From contig JAITDD010000050.1 of assembly GCA_031282725.1 (NCBI GenBank), positions 25,846 to 89,845 of the forward strand: 64,000 nt of DNA, read 5' to 3'. Made by a program: the position numbers and the translations under genes. The notes below the pieces were generated by a model that saw nothing but the letters and a program-made list of their open reading frames with translations, had not been told where the DNA came from and ran no database searches. This stretch comes from Mycoplasmataceae bacterium. GTDB taxonomy: Bacteria; Bacillota_I; Bacilli_A; Mycoplasmatales; Mycoplasmoidaceae. Shown piece after piece: positions 19,140-29,818 of this stretch (its first letter is position 1; every line of letters begins with the position of its first letter).

Positions 19140-22100
19140 TTAATTATCGAAGAAATCTAATAATGAAATTTGACTAGATTTATCTAGGTGATCGAAACTT
19201 CCTAACTCAGTAAGTTCTTTAATATGGTTCTTATTTAATTTAGTTCTTTCTCTAATGTCATCAACATCAGTAAAAGGCTTAATACTTCGTGCTTCAATAA
19301 CACTTTTTGCAACTTCTTCTCCTAGTGACTTGACACAGGTTAAAGGGATTAGTAACGAATTTTCTTCACGATTAATAATAAATTCCGACATCGCACTTTT
19401 CATAATATCAACTTTAATAAATTTAATTCCTCTTTCGCAAGCTTCAATAGTTGTTAAATATAGATCTAATAATTCCTCTTCCTCAACACTAAGTTTCTTT
19501 TCGACTTTTTGTTTCAAAATTAAAGCTTGGTGAGCGTGACGAATAGCATCAGACCCTTTAACAATATTGGCGATATCGAATCTGGCAATCTTATTAGAGA
19601 AGTAAGCAGCATAGAAATCAATAGGATAATATATTTTAAATCAAGCACAAATATAACTAGCAGTCATATAAGCAGTTGCATGTGCTTTGGGGAAAAGATA
19701 TTTGATCTTGCTACAAGAATCAATATATCATTGGGGAACATTGCATTCTTGTAATTTTTTAACAAGAGCTTGGTAGTCTTTTGCTTTTTTTACTTGATTT
19801 CCTTTTCGGACTAGTTCAGCAAATTTGAAAGCATCATCTTTATTTACATTATTCTTTGCTAAAAAACTTAGCATATCTTCTCGGAATGAAACAACATCTC
19901 TTAATTTCTTTCCCTCATTTAAAACAAGATCACGAGCATTTCCGTTTCAAACGTCAGTTCCATGACTTAGTCCACTTATTCGAATTAAATCACCAAAACA
20001 AGAAGGTTTAGATTCTTTAATCATTCCCAAAGTAAATCCAGTGGAACATTCTGGAATTGCGATAGTTCCTAATTCTATTCCTAATATTTGTTCGGGTTTT
20101 ATTTTAAGTTCATCAAGATTTCGGAATAAAGAAATGACTTTGGTATCGTTATAGTTAATTATCGATGGGTCGATTTTGGTAGTTTTTAGCATTGATTTGA
20201 AAAGAGTAGGGAAATCGTGTCCAAGAATATCAAATTTAAGAATATTGTCGTGAATCGCATGAAAATCGAAATGGGTGGTAAAATAGCATTCGTCGTATAT
20301 ATGATTTTCCATTTTTTTTACATCTCTATTTCATTGCATAGGACAAAAATCTTCAATCTCATATTTTTTAGGCACCACAACAATTCCACCAGCATGCTCT
20401 CCATCCGATGATTTACAATCAACAAGATGTCGAGAAAGTCATAATGTGTCAGCGAGAGTTCGTTTTTTCTCGACTTGGTTTATTTCATCCATCATCTCAT
20501 AATAGTCCATTACTAATTTTTGAGTTTTCTTTTCCGCCAAAGTTTGGATGGTTCCTGCTCTAAAAGCATGGAATTGACCGAATTTTTCCAGAATAAAACG
20601 GTGGGCTTGAGGTTGATAGATACCACTAAAATTTAGATCAATATCAGGGACTTTAGGCGCCCCTTCTGTTCCTAAGAAAGATTCAAAGGGGATATTGTGC
20701 CCATCTCCTATCATATCACATCCGCATATAGGACATTTTTTTAAAGGAATATCAAAACCATCTTCATCGATATTTTCATAGAATTCGTGATGTCTACAAG
20801 AAGGACAACGATAATGAGGTTCTAAGGCGTTAACTTCACTTATTTTAGCACAAAATGCAGCAAAGGAAGAACCAACAGATCCTCTTGAACCAACATAGTA
20901 TCCGTTTTCATTCGAGTTTTTAACTAATTCGTAAGAAATCCAATAAATAACACTATAACCTTTTCCGATAATAATTTTAAGTTCATTTTCTAATCTTTCA
21001 ACAATTTTAGGATTAACATTTTCACCATATTTTTCCTTTAAAGTCGCATAACATAAATTACGAAGTTTGTTTTCAACATTATCCTCTTCTGGAACAAAAA
21101 GGCCATTAATCATAATTTTATTTTTTTCGAAATTATTAGCGAATTCGTAAGTATTTTCAATAACAATCTCATCAATTAAGGAAGGGTCTTGTAAAAAAGA
21201 AAAACATTGTTTCATTTCTTGTGTCGTTAAATTATGAAAATAAGGTTGTTTTCACCCTTTCTCTTTTTCATTTCTTTCGAAGAATCTGTGGAAGTTTCCT
21301 CCTACTAATTTATTGTGGATAAAAACATTGTATGCTTCGTGCATATCATCATACAAATAATACATATTACTTGTCGCGATTACTTTTTTATTTTTCTTTT
21401 TTGCAATTTGAATAATTTTTTTGATTATTTCTTGAACTAATGTTTCACTGAATTGTTCTAACGATATGTAATTACGGATATTGTGAGTGGGTGCTACAAA
21501 GATGTAATCATAAAATTCAATAGCTTTTTCTAATTGAGCAATGGTTCCATTTAAAGCAATGTCTCAAATATCTCCTTCATAAGGGTTAGAACAGACAAAA
21601 ATATCGGATCGGTTTTGGTTTATTTGTTCGATAAAAAGGGTTGGTCTTCAATCATCCTTATCACCATATCTTTGTTGTTGCAAAGCGAGAGAAACTAATT
21701 TGTATAAAGTTTTTAAACCAGTTTTATTTTTCGCATATATATTGCAATATTTTGGGAATTGTTTTTTATATAAGAAATCATTATTTAAACCTTTATTTAT
21801 TTCATTGATTTTAAAAATATTCATCTTATTTAAAGTTTTTATAAAATTGAATCAGACTTTACTTAGAACTTCGGCATCAAAATCTCCCCTATGAGCAATC
21901 GTTTCGTCATAAGGAATTTTAAAGTTTTTACAGATATAACCAAGACGATGTTTAGCATAATCTGGGTTAATAGATTTAGAAACTTGCATTGTATCAATTA
22001 ATGGGTTGGATAAAGGTTTTTTATTTAATTGGATTAGTTTTTTATTTAAGAAGCGAATATCAAAATCAATACCATTGTGAGCAATAAGAACATCGTTACC

Positions 22101-23561
22101 AATTCATTTAAGTATTTGATCACAAACTTCTGAAAAAGGTTTTTTATCTTTTAACATATCATTTGTAATGTGGGTTAATTTTTCGGTAAATGCGGAGACT
22201 GGTTTTGAGGGTTTTATCAGAATATCTAATGAATCAATTTTAGCTCCGTTTTTAATTTTGACACCACCAAACTCAATTATTTCACCTTCTTCATTAAAAA
22301 GACTTGTGGTTTCTAAATCGAAAACTACATATTCGCAAGAAGAAATTTCCTCTTCGCAATTTTCGGCATTAATAGCACATTCGACTATGTCAGGTAAAAA
22401 TCCGACTTCAAAACCATATAAAGCTTTAAAATCACTCTTGTCTATGCTTTGATCGATAGTTGGAAATGATTGGATATTTTTTCGATCACATATTCCACAA
22501 CAATTAACGTTTGAATCTTGATAATATTTAATGATTTCTTTACTCGAATTTAAACCATCGAAAGCACTGAACTTTGTGTGATTTAAAACTTCGATTCGCG
22601 GTTTTTCTGCTTCATCTTTTTTATGACCATATTTTTTGGTGTGATCAACCATTATTTTGTTAGCAGAGAAAGTTACGAAATTATTTTTTACATATCAAGA
22701 TCCTGAGACATAAATGTATGTAAAAGGTTTTAAAGAAGATAAATATTGAACAGGTAGATTGTTTGGTTTGACAAATCCATTGAAAGAAGGTTGAGAAGAA
22801 TCAGATTCTTTGGTAGGATAAACAATAAAAGTAAAAGATTCGTCGTCGTTATTTATATAGAATTTTCAAGGTCCTTTTCCGTTTTCTGGAGGTTCTATTT
22901 TAAAAAGCAAACCATAAATTACATAGTATTTCCTTTTTTCGTTAGGATTATAGGAAGGAGAAGAGGCATCAGGTTGTTCTAAATCGCAGTATTTTGTTAT
23001 TTTATTGGTTCGTACAATGTTCATACTTCCATAATCATCATTAAAAGATTCAACAACAATCGGTTTTTCACTAGAAGTTATTTTTTTAAACTCTTCTTGA
23101 GAAAGGATTTTTTGCTCAATAAATTCGATCTTTAAAGATAGAAAATTAAGATTAAATATTTTGATATTGTTTAACATTTTATTTTCAATATTTTTAAATT
23201 TAAGGAATGTGTTTTTGTTTCCTAAAATTATTTTCGCTTCATTTTGGGAATAAAAGAAATCATATGAATCATTTTTAGCGTCATCGAGATTGTAAAAAAG
23301 TAATTGTTCGATTCTGTTAAAAATGTTTGCTTGGTTTAAAAAAGTGAAGGAATATTCTAAATTATTACTATATTGATGGTTAACAAACTTTTTTCGGATT
23401 TCAACAAGCGTTTGAATGGTAGGAATGCAAGAAAAGACGAATTCACAATAACATATATTATTTTCTTGTTTAGCATTAATAGTTTTCAATTCTTCGATAT
23501 TATCGATTTCATGTTCCAAAAATAAATTAATTTTGGTAAAAAACTTTTTTACCTTATCCAT
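19140..23561 (-). CDS. polC: DNA polymerase III alpha subunit, PolC type
   Basis: The 1473-residue protein is the replicative polymerase of low-GC Gram-positive bacteria, continuous with TGA as Trp. Residues 1-230 form the N-terminal region. A PHP segment is split by the DEDD 3'-5' exonuclease, whose motif VVFDLETTSL is at about residue 410. The PHP signature reads RIEVLNHTKFSAFDG, with Asn for a usual metal-binding His. The polymerase core shows GSRGSVGSSF at about 887 and VPDIDLNFSG with catalytic aspartates at about 968. The C-terminal helix-hairpin-helix and GSFDHLDKS end are present. It lies 47 bases after the lipoprotein gene start, on the same strand. Confidence 0.97.
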
Positions 23562-23567
23562 TTAAAA

Positions 23568-23573
23568 ATTATA
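23568..23573 (-). promoter_or_regulatory. -10 box of polC
   Basis: TATAAT on the minus strand, six bases before the polC ATG when counted to base 23562. The mRNA would be leaderless or nearly so. Confidence 0.5.
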
Positions 23574-23603
23574 TTTTTAAATATTTTAACTAAATTTTAG
23601 CTT

Positions 23604-23744
23604 TTAGATTGGACTTTGATATTGGAAGACTTCTATGTTTTTGGTGAAATAAAGGACGAAAATGATAAAAAATATGCAAACAATCATTGAAAAGAAAAAC
23701 TTATTTTTATTAAAAAATAGAATCGATGTATATAATTTTCTCAT
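23604..23744 (-). CDS. Possible 46-residue single-span membrane peptide
   Basis: An ATG at 23744 opens a 46-residue frame upstream of polC: a short basic start (MRKLYTSILFFNKNK), one hydrophobic segment of about 20 residues (FFFSMIVCIFFIIFVLYF), and a short tail. It overlaps only the upstream region of the divergent basic-protein gene. Its position 43 bases before polC would suit a leader gene. AT-rich DNA often makes such frames by chance, so support is weak. Confidence 0.3.
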   Translation of the reverse strand: MRKLYTSILFFNKNKFFFSMIVCIFFIIFVLYFTKNIEVFQYQSPI

Positions 23745-23745
23745 T

Positions 23746-24060
23746 ATGGCAATTTCCAAATCCACAAAATCAATCAAAAAACCAAGCGAAGTTAGTATCG
23801 TTAAGAACATCAAAAAAAATTTTACTAATGTTTTAAAACCAACAAATTCTGAACTTGTTGATAAGAAAGATCCAAAAGCAAAAGTTGTCGAAAAAAAGAT
23901 TAACGATAAATTAGCATCTTTACAAAATAAAAAACCAGCTTCTAATGCCGTAAAAGGAAAAGCTAAAGCAAAACCCGCAGTTTCTAAAAAAGCTCCAGTT
24001 GTTGCGAAAGCTAAACCAGCAGCTAAAAAAGCAAAAGTAAGTAAAGCTAAAAAGAAATAG
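23746..24060 (+). CDS. Small Lys/Ala-rich basic protein, histone-H1-like tail
   Basis: The 104-residue protein starts at the ATG at 23746, nine bases after a TATAAT. An upstream in-frame ATG would add 28 unrelated residues and would precede that promoter. Residues 1-60 are mixed and basic. Residues 60-104 are almost only Lys, Ala, Pro and Val in repeating AK, KAK and PAAKKAK units, resembling bacterial histone-H1-like or nucleoid protein tails. A nucleic-acid-binding role is inferred from composition alone. It is followed by tRNA-Arg(TCT) with 16 bases between. Confidence 0.7.
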   Translation: MAISKSTKSIKKPSEVSIVKNIKKNFTNVLKPTNSELVDKKDPKAKVVEKKINDKLASLQNKKPASNAVKGKAKAKPAVSKKAPVVAKAKPAAKKAKVSKAKKK

Positions 24061-24062
24061 TT

Positions 24063-24068
24063 TATAAT
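24063..24068 (+). promoter_or_regulatory. -10 box of tRNA-Arg(TCT)
   Basis: TATAAT eight bases before the mature 5' end of the tRNA, immediately after the stop of the preceding gene. Confidence 0.5.
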
Positions 24069-24076
24069 TTATTTAT

Positions 24077-24153
24077 GCGCCTGTAGCTCAGTTGGATAGA
24101 GCACATGCCTTCTAAGCCTGTGGTCGTACGTTCGAATCGTATCAGGCGCGCCA
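24077..24153 (+). tRNA. tRNA-Arg (anticodon TCT)
   Basis: A 77-base cloverleaf: acceptor GCGCCTG/CAGGCGC, discriminator G, encoded CCA. The anticodon loop is CTTCTAA, anticodon TCT, reading AGA/AGG. The anticodon stem CATGC/GCCTG has one T-C mismatch. Other arms are regular. Confidence 0.88.
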
Positions 24154-24162
24154 TACAATAAA

Positions 24163-24978
24163 ATGAAGAAAAAGTTATTATATATTTTAGGATGAATTGG
24201 ATATGTTCTTGCGATCTTTTTTGTTGCTATTAGTTTCTTTTGAAATCTCTTTTTAGCAAATGGAAGAGCGAAAAAATATTTATCTGGGAAAAAAAACTAT
24301 TTTGTTGAGCAAAGATATATTTGAATCGAAAAATTAATTAATCGAATCTTTTTTGCTTTTAGAATTAAAATCGTTGATAATAATCTTCAATTCCTTTCCA
24401 ATTCTCCTTCTTTAATCGTGTTCAATCATAAATCAAATTTGGACGGTATCATTATGGCAAAACTGTTAATTAAGAATTATCGAGAAAATAACGGTAACTT
24501 TCGTTTTGTTATCGTTGTGAAGAAAGAAGTTGTTAGGGTTAAATTATTTCGTAATATCCTTGCTTTAATAGATACAGTTTATATTGATAGAGATAATATT
24601 CGCCAACAGTTTCAACTTTATAATACTCAAAATAATCTAATTAAACAAAAAACATCAATAGTTCTTTCTCCAGAAGGTACAAGAATAAGCGAAGATGAAT
24701 TTGGTGAGTTTAAATCTGGCGCATTTAAAATAGCTTTCGATAATATGATTTATATCCAACCAGTTGTTATCTACGGAACCTTAGGAAGAATGAATAAGAA
24801 CAGTAAGAACAAATGCAAAGGACCAATCTATGTTAATTTCTTAAAACCAAAGAAGCCTTTTGATTTTCACATGAACAATATTGATTATTTTTCCGAAACT
24901 TTAAAGAATGAAATGGAAAAGAATTATTTTGCAATAAAAGGAAATATTAAAAATAAAAAGAAAAATATTTTTAATTAG
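24163..24978 (+). CDS. plsC: 1-acyl-sn-glycerol-3-phosphate acyltransferase
   Basis: The 271-residue protein makes phosphatidic acid from lysophosphatidic acid at the inner face of the membrane. An N-terminal membrane segment (residues 8-30) precedes the acyltransferase motif NHKSNLD (catalytic His and Asp) at about residue 87. The second signature LSPEGTRISE and the IYIQPVVIYG strand follow. Several TGA codons in the first 60 residues are Trp. It starts 10 bases after tRNA-Arg and overlaps the convergent gene by 8 bases. Confidence 0.92.
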
Positions 24979-25423
24979 CAACGTTAACTATTAAGTAACC
25001 GAAACCAAATCCTAATCCAAATAATAAAGCAATTACAATAAGGATTATGAATCAAAAAGTTCCTGGATGTAATTCGAAATATCCAAGTTCTTCAACTACA
25101 TCAACAGTTTTGACAACAGCTTTTTTTTCTTCCACTTTTTTTGTGGGCTCTTTTGTTTTTTGTTCTTGTGATAACACTACATTTTCTGTTATTGCTTTCT
25201 TTTCTTTTTCTTCTAACTTAATTTGTTTAGTTTGTTCTTTTAAAACTTTTTTTTGTTCTAATTCTAATTTTTGGGTTTTTGATGCAGGTTTATCTAACTC
25301 TATTTTTTTTGTTTGAACAATCTTTATTTTTTTAGGATCAGAGATGTTATGAGCCAACGTTTTTGCTGATTTTACTTCTTTTTTTTCTTTATCTTTTTCG
25401 AAAATATTATCGAGGATACTCAT
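24971..25423 (-). CDS. Tail-anchored Lys/Glu-rich membrane protein
   Basis: The 150-residue frame runs through one TGA (Trp at about residue 124). Residues 1-100 are highly charged, dominated by Lys, Glu, Thr and Val with heptad-like spacing, suggesting a coiled coil or disordered rod. The C-terminus (FWFIILIVIALLFGLGFGFGYLIV) is one membrane span ending close to the stop, so the charged part should face the cytoplasm. I do not recognise a family. It overlaps the end of plsC by 8 bases and follows nfu on the same strand by 18 bases. Confidence 0.65.
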
Positions 25424-25441
25424 ATAGGTTTAATTATATAT

Positions 25442-25684
25442 TTAATAAATAAAAGTTACTTTTTTCAAAAAAGGGATTTCAAGAAGCAGCAATTCTTTAA
25501 TATTCTTATCAAATGTTTGTTCGATATAAGGACAATTAACACAAGCGCCTTTTATTCGAATAATTAATTCGTTATCTTTAGAAGAAAAAGAGGAAAGTTC
25601 CATATCTCCACCATCATCTTCTAAATAGACACGTAATTTTTTAATAACTTTTTTAATCTTCTCGATTTTTTCTTCTTTCGTCAT
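25442..25684 (-). CDS. NifU C-terminal-domain (Nfu-type) iron-sulfur scaffold
   Basis: The 80-residue protein is a complete Nfu domain: RVYLEDDGGDMEL near residues 18-30, where P-x-L-x-x-D-G-G-D is usual, and the cluster-binding GACVNCPY with Cys48 and Cys51, then the closing helix. Such proteins bind and deliver Fe-S clusters. No cysteine desulfurase or SufU is in the window. Length is normal for a stand-alone Nfu. Confidence 0.88.
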   Translation of the reverse strand: MTKEEKIEKIKKVIKKLRVYLEDDGGDMELSSFSSKDNELIIRIKGACVNCPYIEQTFDKNIKELLLLEIPFLKKVTFIY

Positions 25685-25732
25685 AAAAACCGCTAATAAT
25701 CATATAAAATTATATAACATAAATATTAGCGT

Positions 25733-26818
25733 ATGTTTGTTTTTTTAAAACTTTTATCTGTTTCTTTAACTTTTGTTTCTCTTTTGCAAACTGATATTGT
25801 CAATATGCAAACTAAAGCATGATTAAAAGATTCAACGGAAGAAGAGTATACTGAACAAGAATTATACCAATTTATATATGATCGAACCTTCAGTCTTTTA
25901 GGAAGTAGTAATTATATTACCCAAGGTGATGTAGTTGGAACCGGTTGATTATTTAAACACGAAAAAGAAAAATCTAATTATTCATACCTTTTATTCACTA
26001 ACTGGCATGTTTCTGATGCAATGAAAAAGGTCGTTGGATACTCTTATGCAAAATCTGATACATTGCCTAAAGAGGGAAGCGAAATCTCTGAAACTTACCG
26101 AATCTTTGAAACATACCCTGAATGACACAATGCAAGCTATGAAAAGGATGGAAAAACGTTGTATGGGTATGATGTTGCAATTCTTGAAGTTACATTTAAT
26201 CTCACTTCTAATGATACATTCTTAAAAAACAGATTGGATAGATTAAATACTTTTGCTGATTCACACAATAATTTTTTATTTAACGGAATCATTTCAGAAG
26301 AAAGTGTTAAAACAAACGACAAAATATATGTTGGGGGATACCCTTTAGTTCCATCTTATTATAAAGATTCTAATCCTAGTGATATGTACGATAATCCTTC
26401 TTTCTATTATGGATGCGACGTTATCGAAGCAATAGAAAAACGAGATAACCACGAAATTTCTACAGATATATATGCTTCAGCCCATGCATATGATACATAT
26501 TCTCGCGATCCTAACTTAGTAGCTATGGGCGGAGGATGTAGTGGTTCTGTTGGAATAAACAAACAAGGAAAGGTTATGGGGATATTATGAGGCGGAAACG
26601 GTGATAAACGCAGTGCGTATGCTATACATTCTTATGAAGTATTTAGTAGAAATAATATCTCTTTATATGATGATTATATTAACAATAAATTTGCTTCCAT
26701 AGAAAGAGAGGCTGATTATAAATTTATTATTTTCCTTTCAGCTGCATGTGTTGTTTTCGTGGGAAGTTTAGTTACTTTTGTTATTGTTAAAAAAAGAAGA
26801 AACAGACTTATAAAATAA
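25733..26818 (+). CDS. Secreted, membrane-anchored trypsin-fold serine protease (DUF31/MIP-like)
   Basis: The 361-residue protein has an N-terminal signal-like hydrophobic stretch and a C-terminal membrane segment followed by KKRRNR, so the domain between should face outside. The trypsin-like triad is visible: FTNWHV with His92, GYDVAILEV with Asp147 and GGGCSGS with Ser270. Oxyanion-loop surroundings fit the DUF31 family, which includes mycoplasma immunoglobulin-cleaving proteases. Five or more TGA codons are Trp. A small membrane protein gene follows after 2 bases. Substrate is unknown; immunoglobulin is only one possibility. Confidence 0.8.
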
Positions 26819-26820
26819 TT

Positions 26821-27279
26821 ATGATAGAACAAAACAAAAAAACAAAAATAATATCTTGATTAAAGTTTTTTACTATTTTTTCTTTAATATTTTATATCGC
26901 ACCTTTTGTTATTGATATATATGGAGATGTACGAAACTTAATTTGAATTGTGAACATCGTATTATCATTAGGTTCTTTTATTTCTCTTTTCATTATTAAG
27001 ATTTTGTGTAAAAAAAGTGGTGTGAGTAAGCTTTTAAGTTCTCGTCGAATTTTGGTTTCGATATTCTTTATCAAATTCTTTTTCATTATTTTTTATATTA
27101 TTGCCTATGTTCTTTTCTATCACGGTATTTTAAGTGAGAAAAGTTTGTCATTCGAAATTAATGGTTACAATGTTCTTTATATCAATGTTCTTTCTTTAAT
27201 TGTAAACTGGCTTGCTGTAATTCTTTATTTCACTGGAATGTTTAAAATATTAAAAACCATTAAACACATTAACGATTAA
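26821..27279 (+). CDS. Four-span membrane protein in operon with the protease
   Basis: The 152-residue protein has about four hydrophobic segments (residues 14-32, 40-60, 75-100, 120-140) linked by short basic loops such as KKSGVSKLLSSRR. Three TGA codons are Trp. Its ATG is 2 bases after the protease stop, so translation is probably coupled. It overlaps the end of convergent trmK by 11 bases. No family recognised; a partner role with the protease is inference from position. Confidence 0.65.
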
Positions 27280-27937
27280 TATTTTGTTTTAACATTTCGA
27301 TAAAAGAATCGTATTTGTTTAAATTAGCTTTTTTTTCTATCTTTGTGTATTTATCAATAAGATTAGATACAAACTTTTCTTTATTCTTGTTTAAAACGCT
27401 GTTTCCAGTTCATAAAGAGTATTCATCATCCGGAATTAGATAGCCTTTTTTCTTTTTTAAACTTACACAAACGATTTGATAGATTACATTATCTTCTACA
27501 ATAAAAAAAGTTTTTTCCGCTCAACCGTTTTTTTTAAGCAAAAGACGTAATTGATATTCATTATTATTAGGGACAAGAATATAGTTTTTGATTTTAATTT
27601 TCTTGTTTTTATTTTGGATTATTTCGCAGATAGTTTTTCCGCCCATTCCACTAATAATGCAGTAATTGACAGTTTTTTTTATTTCATTCGTATCCAAGCC
27701 GTTGGCGATAATATTTTTTGTTTTCTTTTCTAGATTAAACTTCTTTATATTTTTTATTCCAGATAATAATGGTTTTTCGTTCACATCAATATTGTAAGCA
27801 AATTTCGCCTTTTTTTCTACCAAGGCTTTTATTGACGTGTAGCAATGATCACAACCTACATCAACAATAATCGAGTTTTTCTTTTCGATTTTTTCAATTA
27901 TTTCTACAATTCGGCTAGAAAATTTAAAACTATTCAT
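27269..27937 (-). CDS. trmK: tRNA (adenine-22-N1)-methyltransferase
   Basis: The 222-residue protein matches the TrmK/YqfN class of SAM-dependent methyltransferases, which methylate A22 in tRNA. The SAM-binding motif is IIVDVGCDHCYTSI (about residues 23-36), followed by YNIDVNEKPL and the characteristic CIISGMGGKTICEI and LVPNNNEYQLR. Two TGA codons are Trp. Its start overlaps the end of the HAD gene by 8 bases, so the two form an operon. Confidence 0.9.
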
Positions 27938-28742
27938 TTAGGATGTAATCGTTGATAGCGATAGCGACGCCATTTTTAAAGCTTTTAACGTGGTACATAG
28001 AGTGTTGCTTCACAAGTTCATTTTTTGTCTTAATAGCGATAGGTAAAGATACAATGTCAAAAAGATTAATATCGTTACCACTATCCCCGATCGCAGCAAC
28101 ATCTTCTTTACATACCCCTTCATGTTTCATAATCTCACTAGCAGCACTAGCTTTATTGATTCCGAAAGCATTAATTTCAATTACTAGTTTGTTCGTTAAA
28201 GTAAAAGAAACTTGATTGGCAAATTTTTCGTTAAGGATGTCAACAAAACTTCTTACTTTGCTTGGAATGAAAGAAGAGATAATAATTTTGAAACTTGTAA
28301 GATTGGTGTTGTCTCGAATTTTTAAAACATTTAAGTTTTTAAACATTTTTAAAATTCATCAGAATCAAATACTTTTTGCATAAACTCCTCTTTTATCATT
28401 GGCCTCTTCTGTATAAAAAAGGCATCATAAATCATTTCTTTTGGCTAATTCAAATATTCTTCAAGCAACATCATTAGGGATTAAATGTTTGATGATGATT
28501 TTATTTTTTTTATCAACAATGTATCCTCCTGTGGAACATATTAAAAATTCTTCTTCTTTTCCGATTGCTTCATTAATTTGTTCTTGAAAACGATATGCAC
28601 TAACAATACTTCTTCCTGTGGCCATAATGAATTTACCACCTCGTTTTGTATATTCTTTAATCGCTTCTATATTCTTTTTTGAAATCTTTCGCATTCTTTT
28701 TGCCAAAGTATCATCGATGTCACAAAATATTATCTTTTTCAC
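27930..28742 (-). CDS. HAD-superfamily (Cof-type) phosphatase
   Basis: The product has a HAD core: FCDIDDTLAKRM with nucleophile Asp, the ATGRS motif II, and the C-terminal IGDSGNDINLFDIV motif IV, with a C2-type cap between, as in Cof/YidA sugar-phosphate or nucleotide phosphatases. Four or more TGA codons are Trp in the cap. I choose GTG at 28742 (270 residues, VKKIIFCDID). The upstream ATG at 28763 overlaps the only good TATAAT (28762-28767), so it would lie before the transcription start. Substrate unknown. Confidence 0.85.
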
Positions 28743-28884
28743 TTGTAAAATGTATAAAAACATTATATATTTTTATAGACTAAAATCGAAATAAAGTTAA
28801 AGAAAAAAACTGCAAAATTACTTTCCTGATTTAGAGGCGATAAACCGGATGATTGTTTCTTTTAGTCAAAAATTAAAAAAAAAA

Positions 28885-28890
28885 TATAAT
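28885..28890 (+). promoter_or_regulatory. -10 box of rpsU, leaderless type
   Basis: TATAAT, six bases, then the rpsU ATG at 28897. Confidence 0.6.
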
Positions 28891-28896
28891 AATTAC

Positions 28897-29097
28897 ATGG
28901 CTAATATCAAGGTAGGAAAAAAAGACTTCAATGAATCTTTAAAACGTTTCGGTTATATTAACAATGAAACTAAGAAAGATATGATGAAACATCAATACTA
29001 TCTTCGTCCAGGCTTAAGAAGAATGGAAAAATCAAAAGAGGCAGCAAAAATGAAAGCTATCTTTAAAAATAAAATGAAAAAAACAACTTCTGTTTAA
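28897..29097 (+). CDS. rpsU: Ribosomal protein bS21
   Basis: The 66-residue basic protein resembles bS21: an N-terminal strand (ANIKVGKKDFNESLKRFGY), a helix, then KHQYYLRPGLRRMEKSKEAAK where REFYEKPSVKRKKKSEAA is typical. An in-frame upstream start would precede the -10 box and add unrelated residues, so the ATG at 28897 is chosen. It is monocistronic and convergent with truA. Confidence 0.85.
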   Translation: MANIKVGKKDFNESLKRFGYINNETKKDMMKHQYYLRPGLRRMEKSKEAAKMKAIFKNKMKKTTSV

Positions 29098-29101
29098 TTA
29101 T

Positions 29102-29818
29102 TTATTTGTAATTAACTTTAAGTAAATATAAACCACATCCATAAACCTTTTCGATGCTTTTTCCTTTTCCCGGATTTGATAGCAATGTTTTAATTTTCTC
29201 TTCATCATCATGCAATAAGGATGCGACAATCATTCTTACCATACTGCGTAAAAAACCATTGGCATTTATCAAAATGATAATCAAGTCTTTTTGCTTTTTT
29301 ATCTTAATTCAATTAATGGTTCTTACATTATCTTTTAAAGAGGAAGTGCTAAAAGAAGAAAAATCATGTTCGTTTAAAAAAAAATTAGCAAGTTTTTTTA
29401 TTTTTTTGATATCAATATCGTAATTTAAATATAAAGAATAATTTCGTTGAAACACATCATATTTCGTATTTATTACATATTTGTATGTTTTATTCAATGC
29501 ACTGAATCTTGCATGAAAATCATTATCAACAATCGTAACTTCTTTGACATAAATATCTTTGTCGATGATATTGTTTAATATTTTTTTTAATTCTTTAGGT
29601 TTGAATTGTTTTTTAGTTTTGAAATTAAGGACTTGATTTAAAGCGTGAACATATTTGTCGGTTCTCCCACTAGCATTTAAGTGGATTTTTTCATTACAAA
29701 TAGTGGAAATCTTTTCTTCCATAATTCCTTGAACGGTTCGTAATCCTGGTTGTTTTGCTCAACCGAAGAATAAAGTTCCGTCATATGAAATAGTTAATCT
29801 ATAATTAAAATTTTCCAT
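29102..29818 (-). CDS. truA: tRNA pseudouridine(38-40) synthase
   Basis: The 238-residue protein is TruA, modifying the anticodon arm of tRNAs. Motifs in order: ISYDGTLFFGWAKQPGLRTVQG, catalytic GRTDKYVHA (Asp kept; Lys-Tyr replaces the usual Ala-Gly/Lys-Gly), FHARFSALNKTYKYVI, HDFSSFS and GFLRSMVRMIV. Two TGA codons are Trp. The gene begins inside ecfT, whose stop lies 11 bases within truA. This ecfA1-ecfA2-ecfT-truA order is the usual one in low-GC Gram-positives. Confidence 0.94.

Noticed and set aside
22791..22982. Plus-strand frame inside polC
   Set aside because: Overlaps the continuous polC frame; Arg/Phe-rich translation typical of antisense reading.
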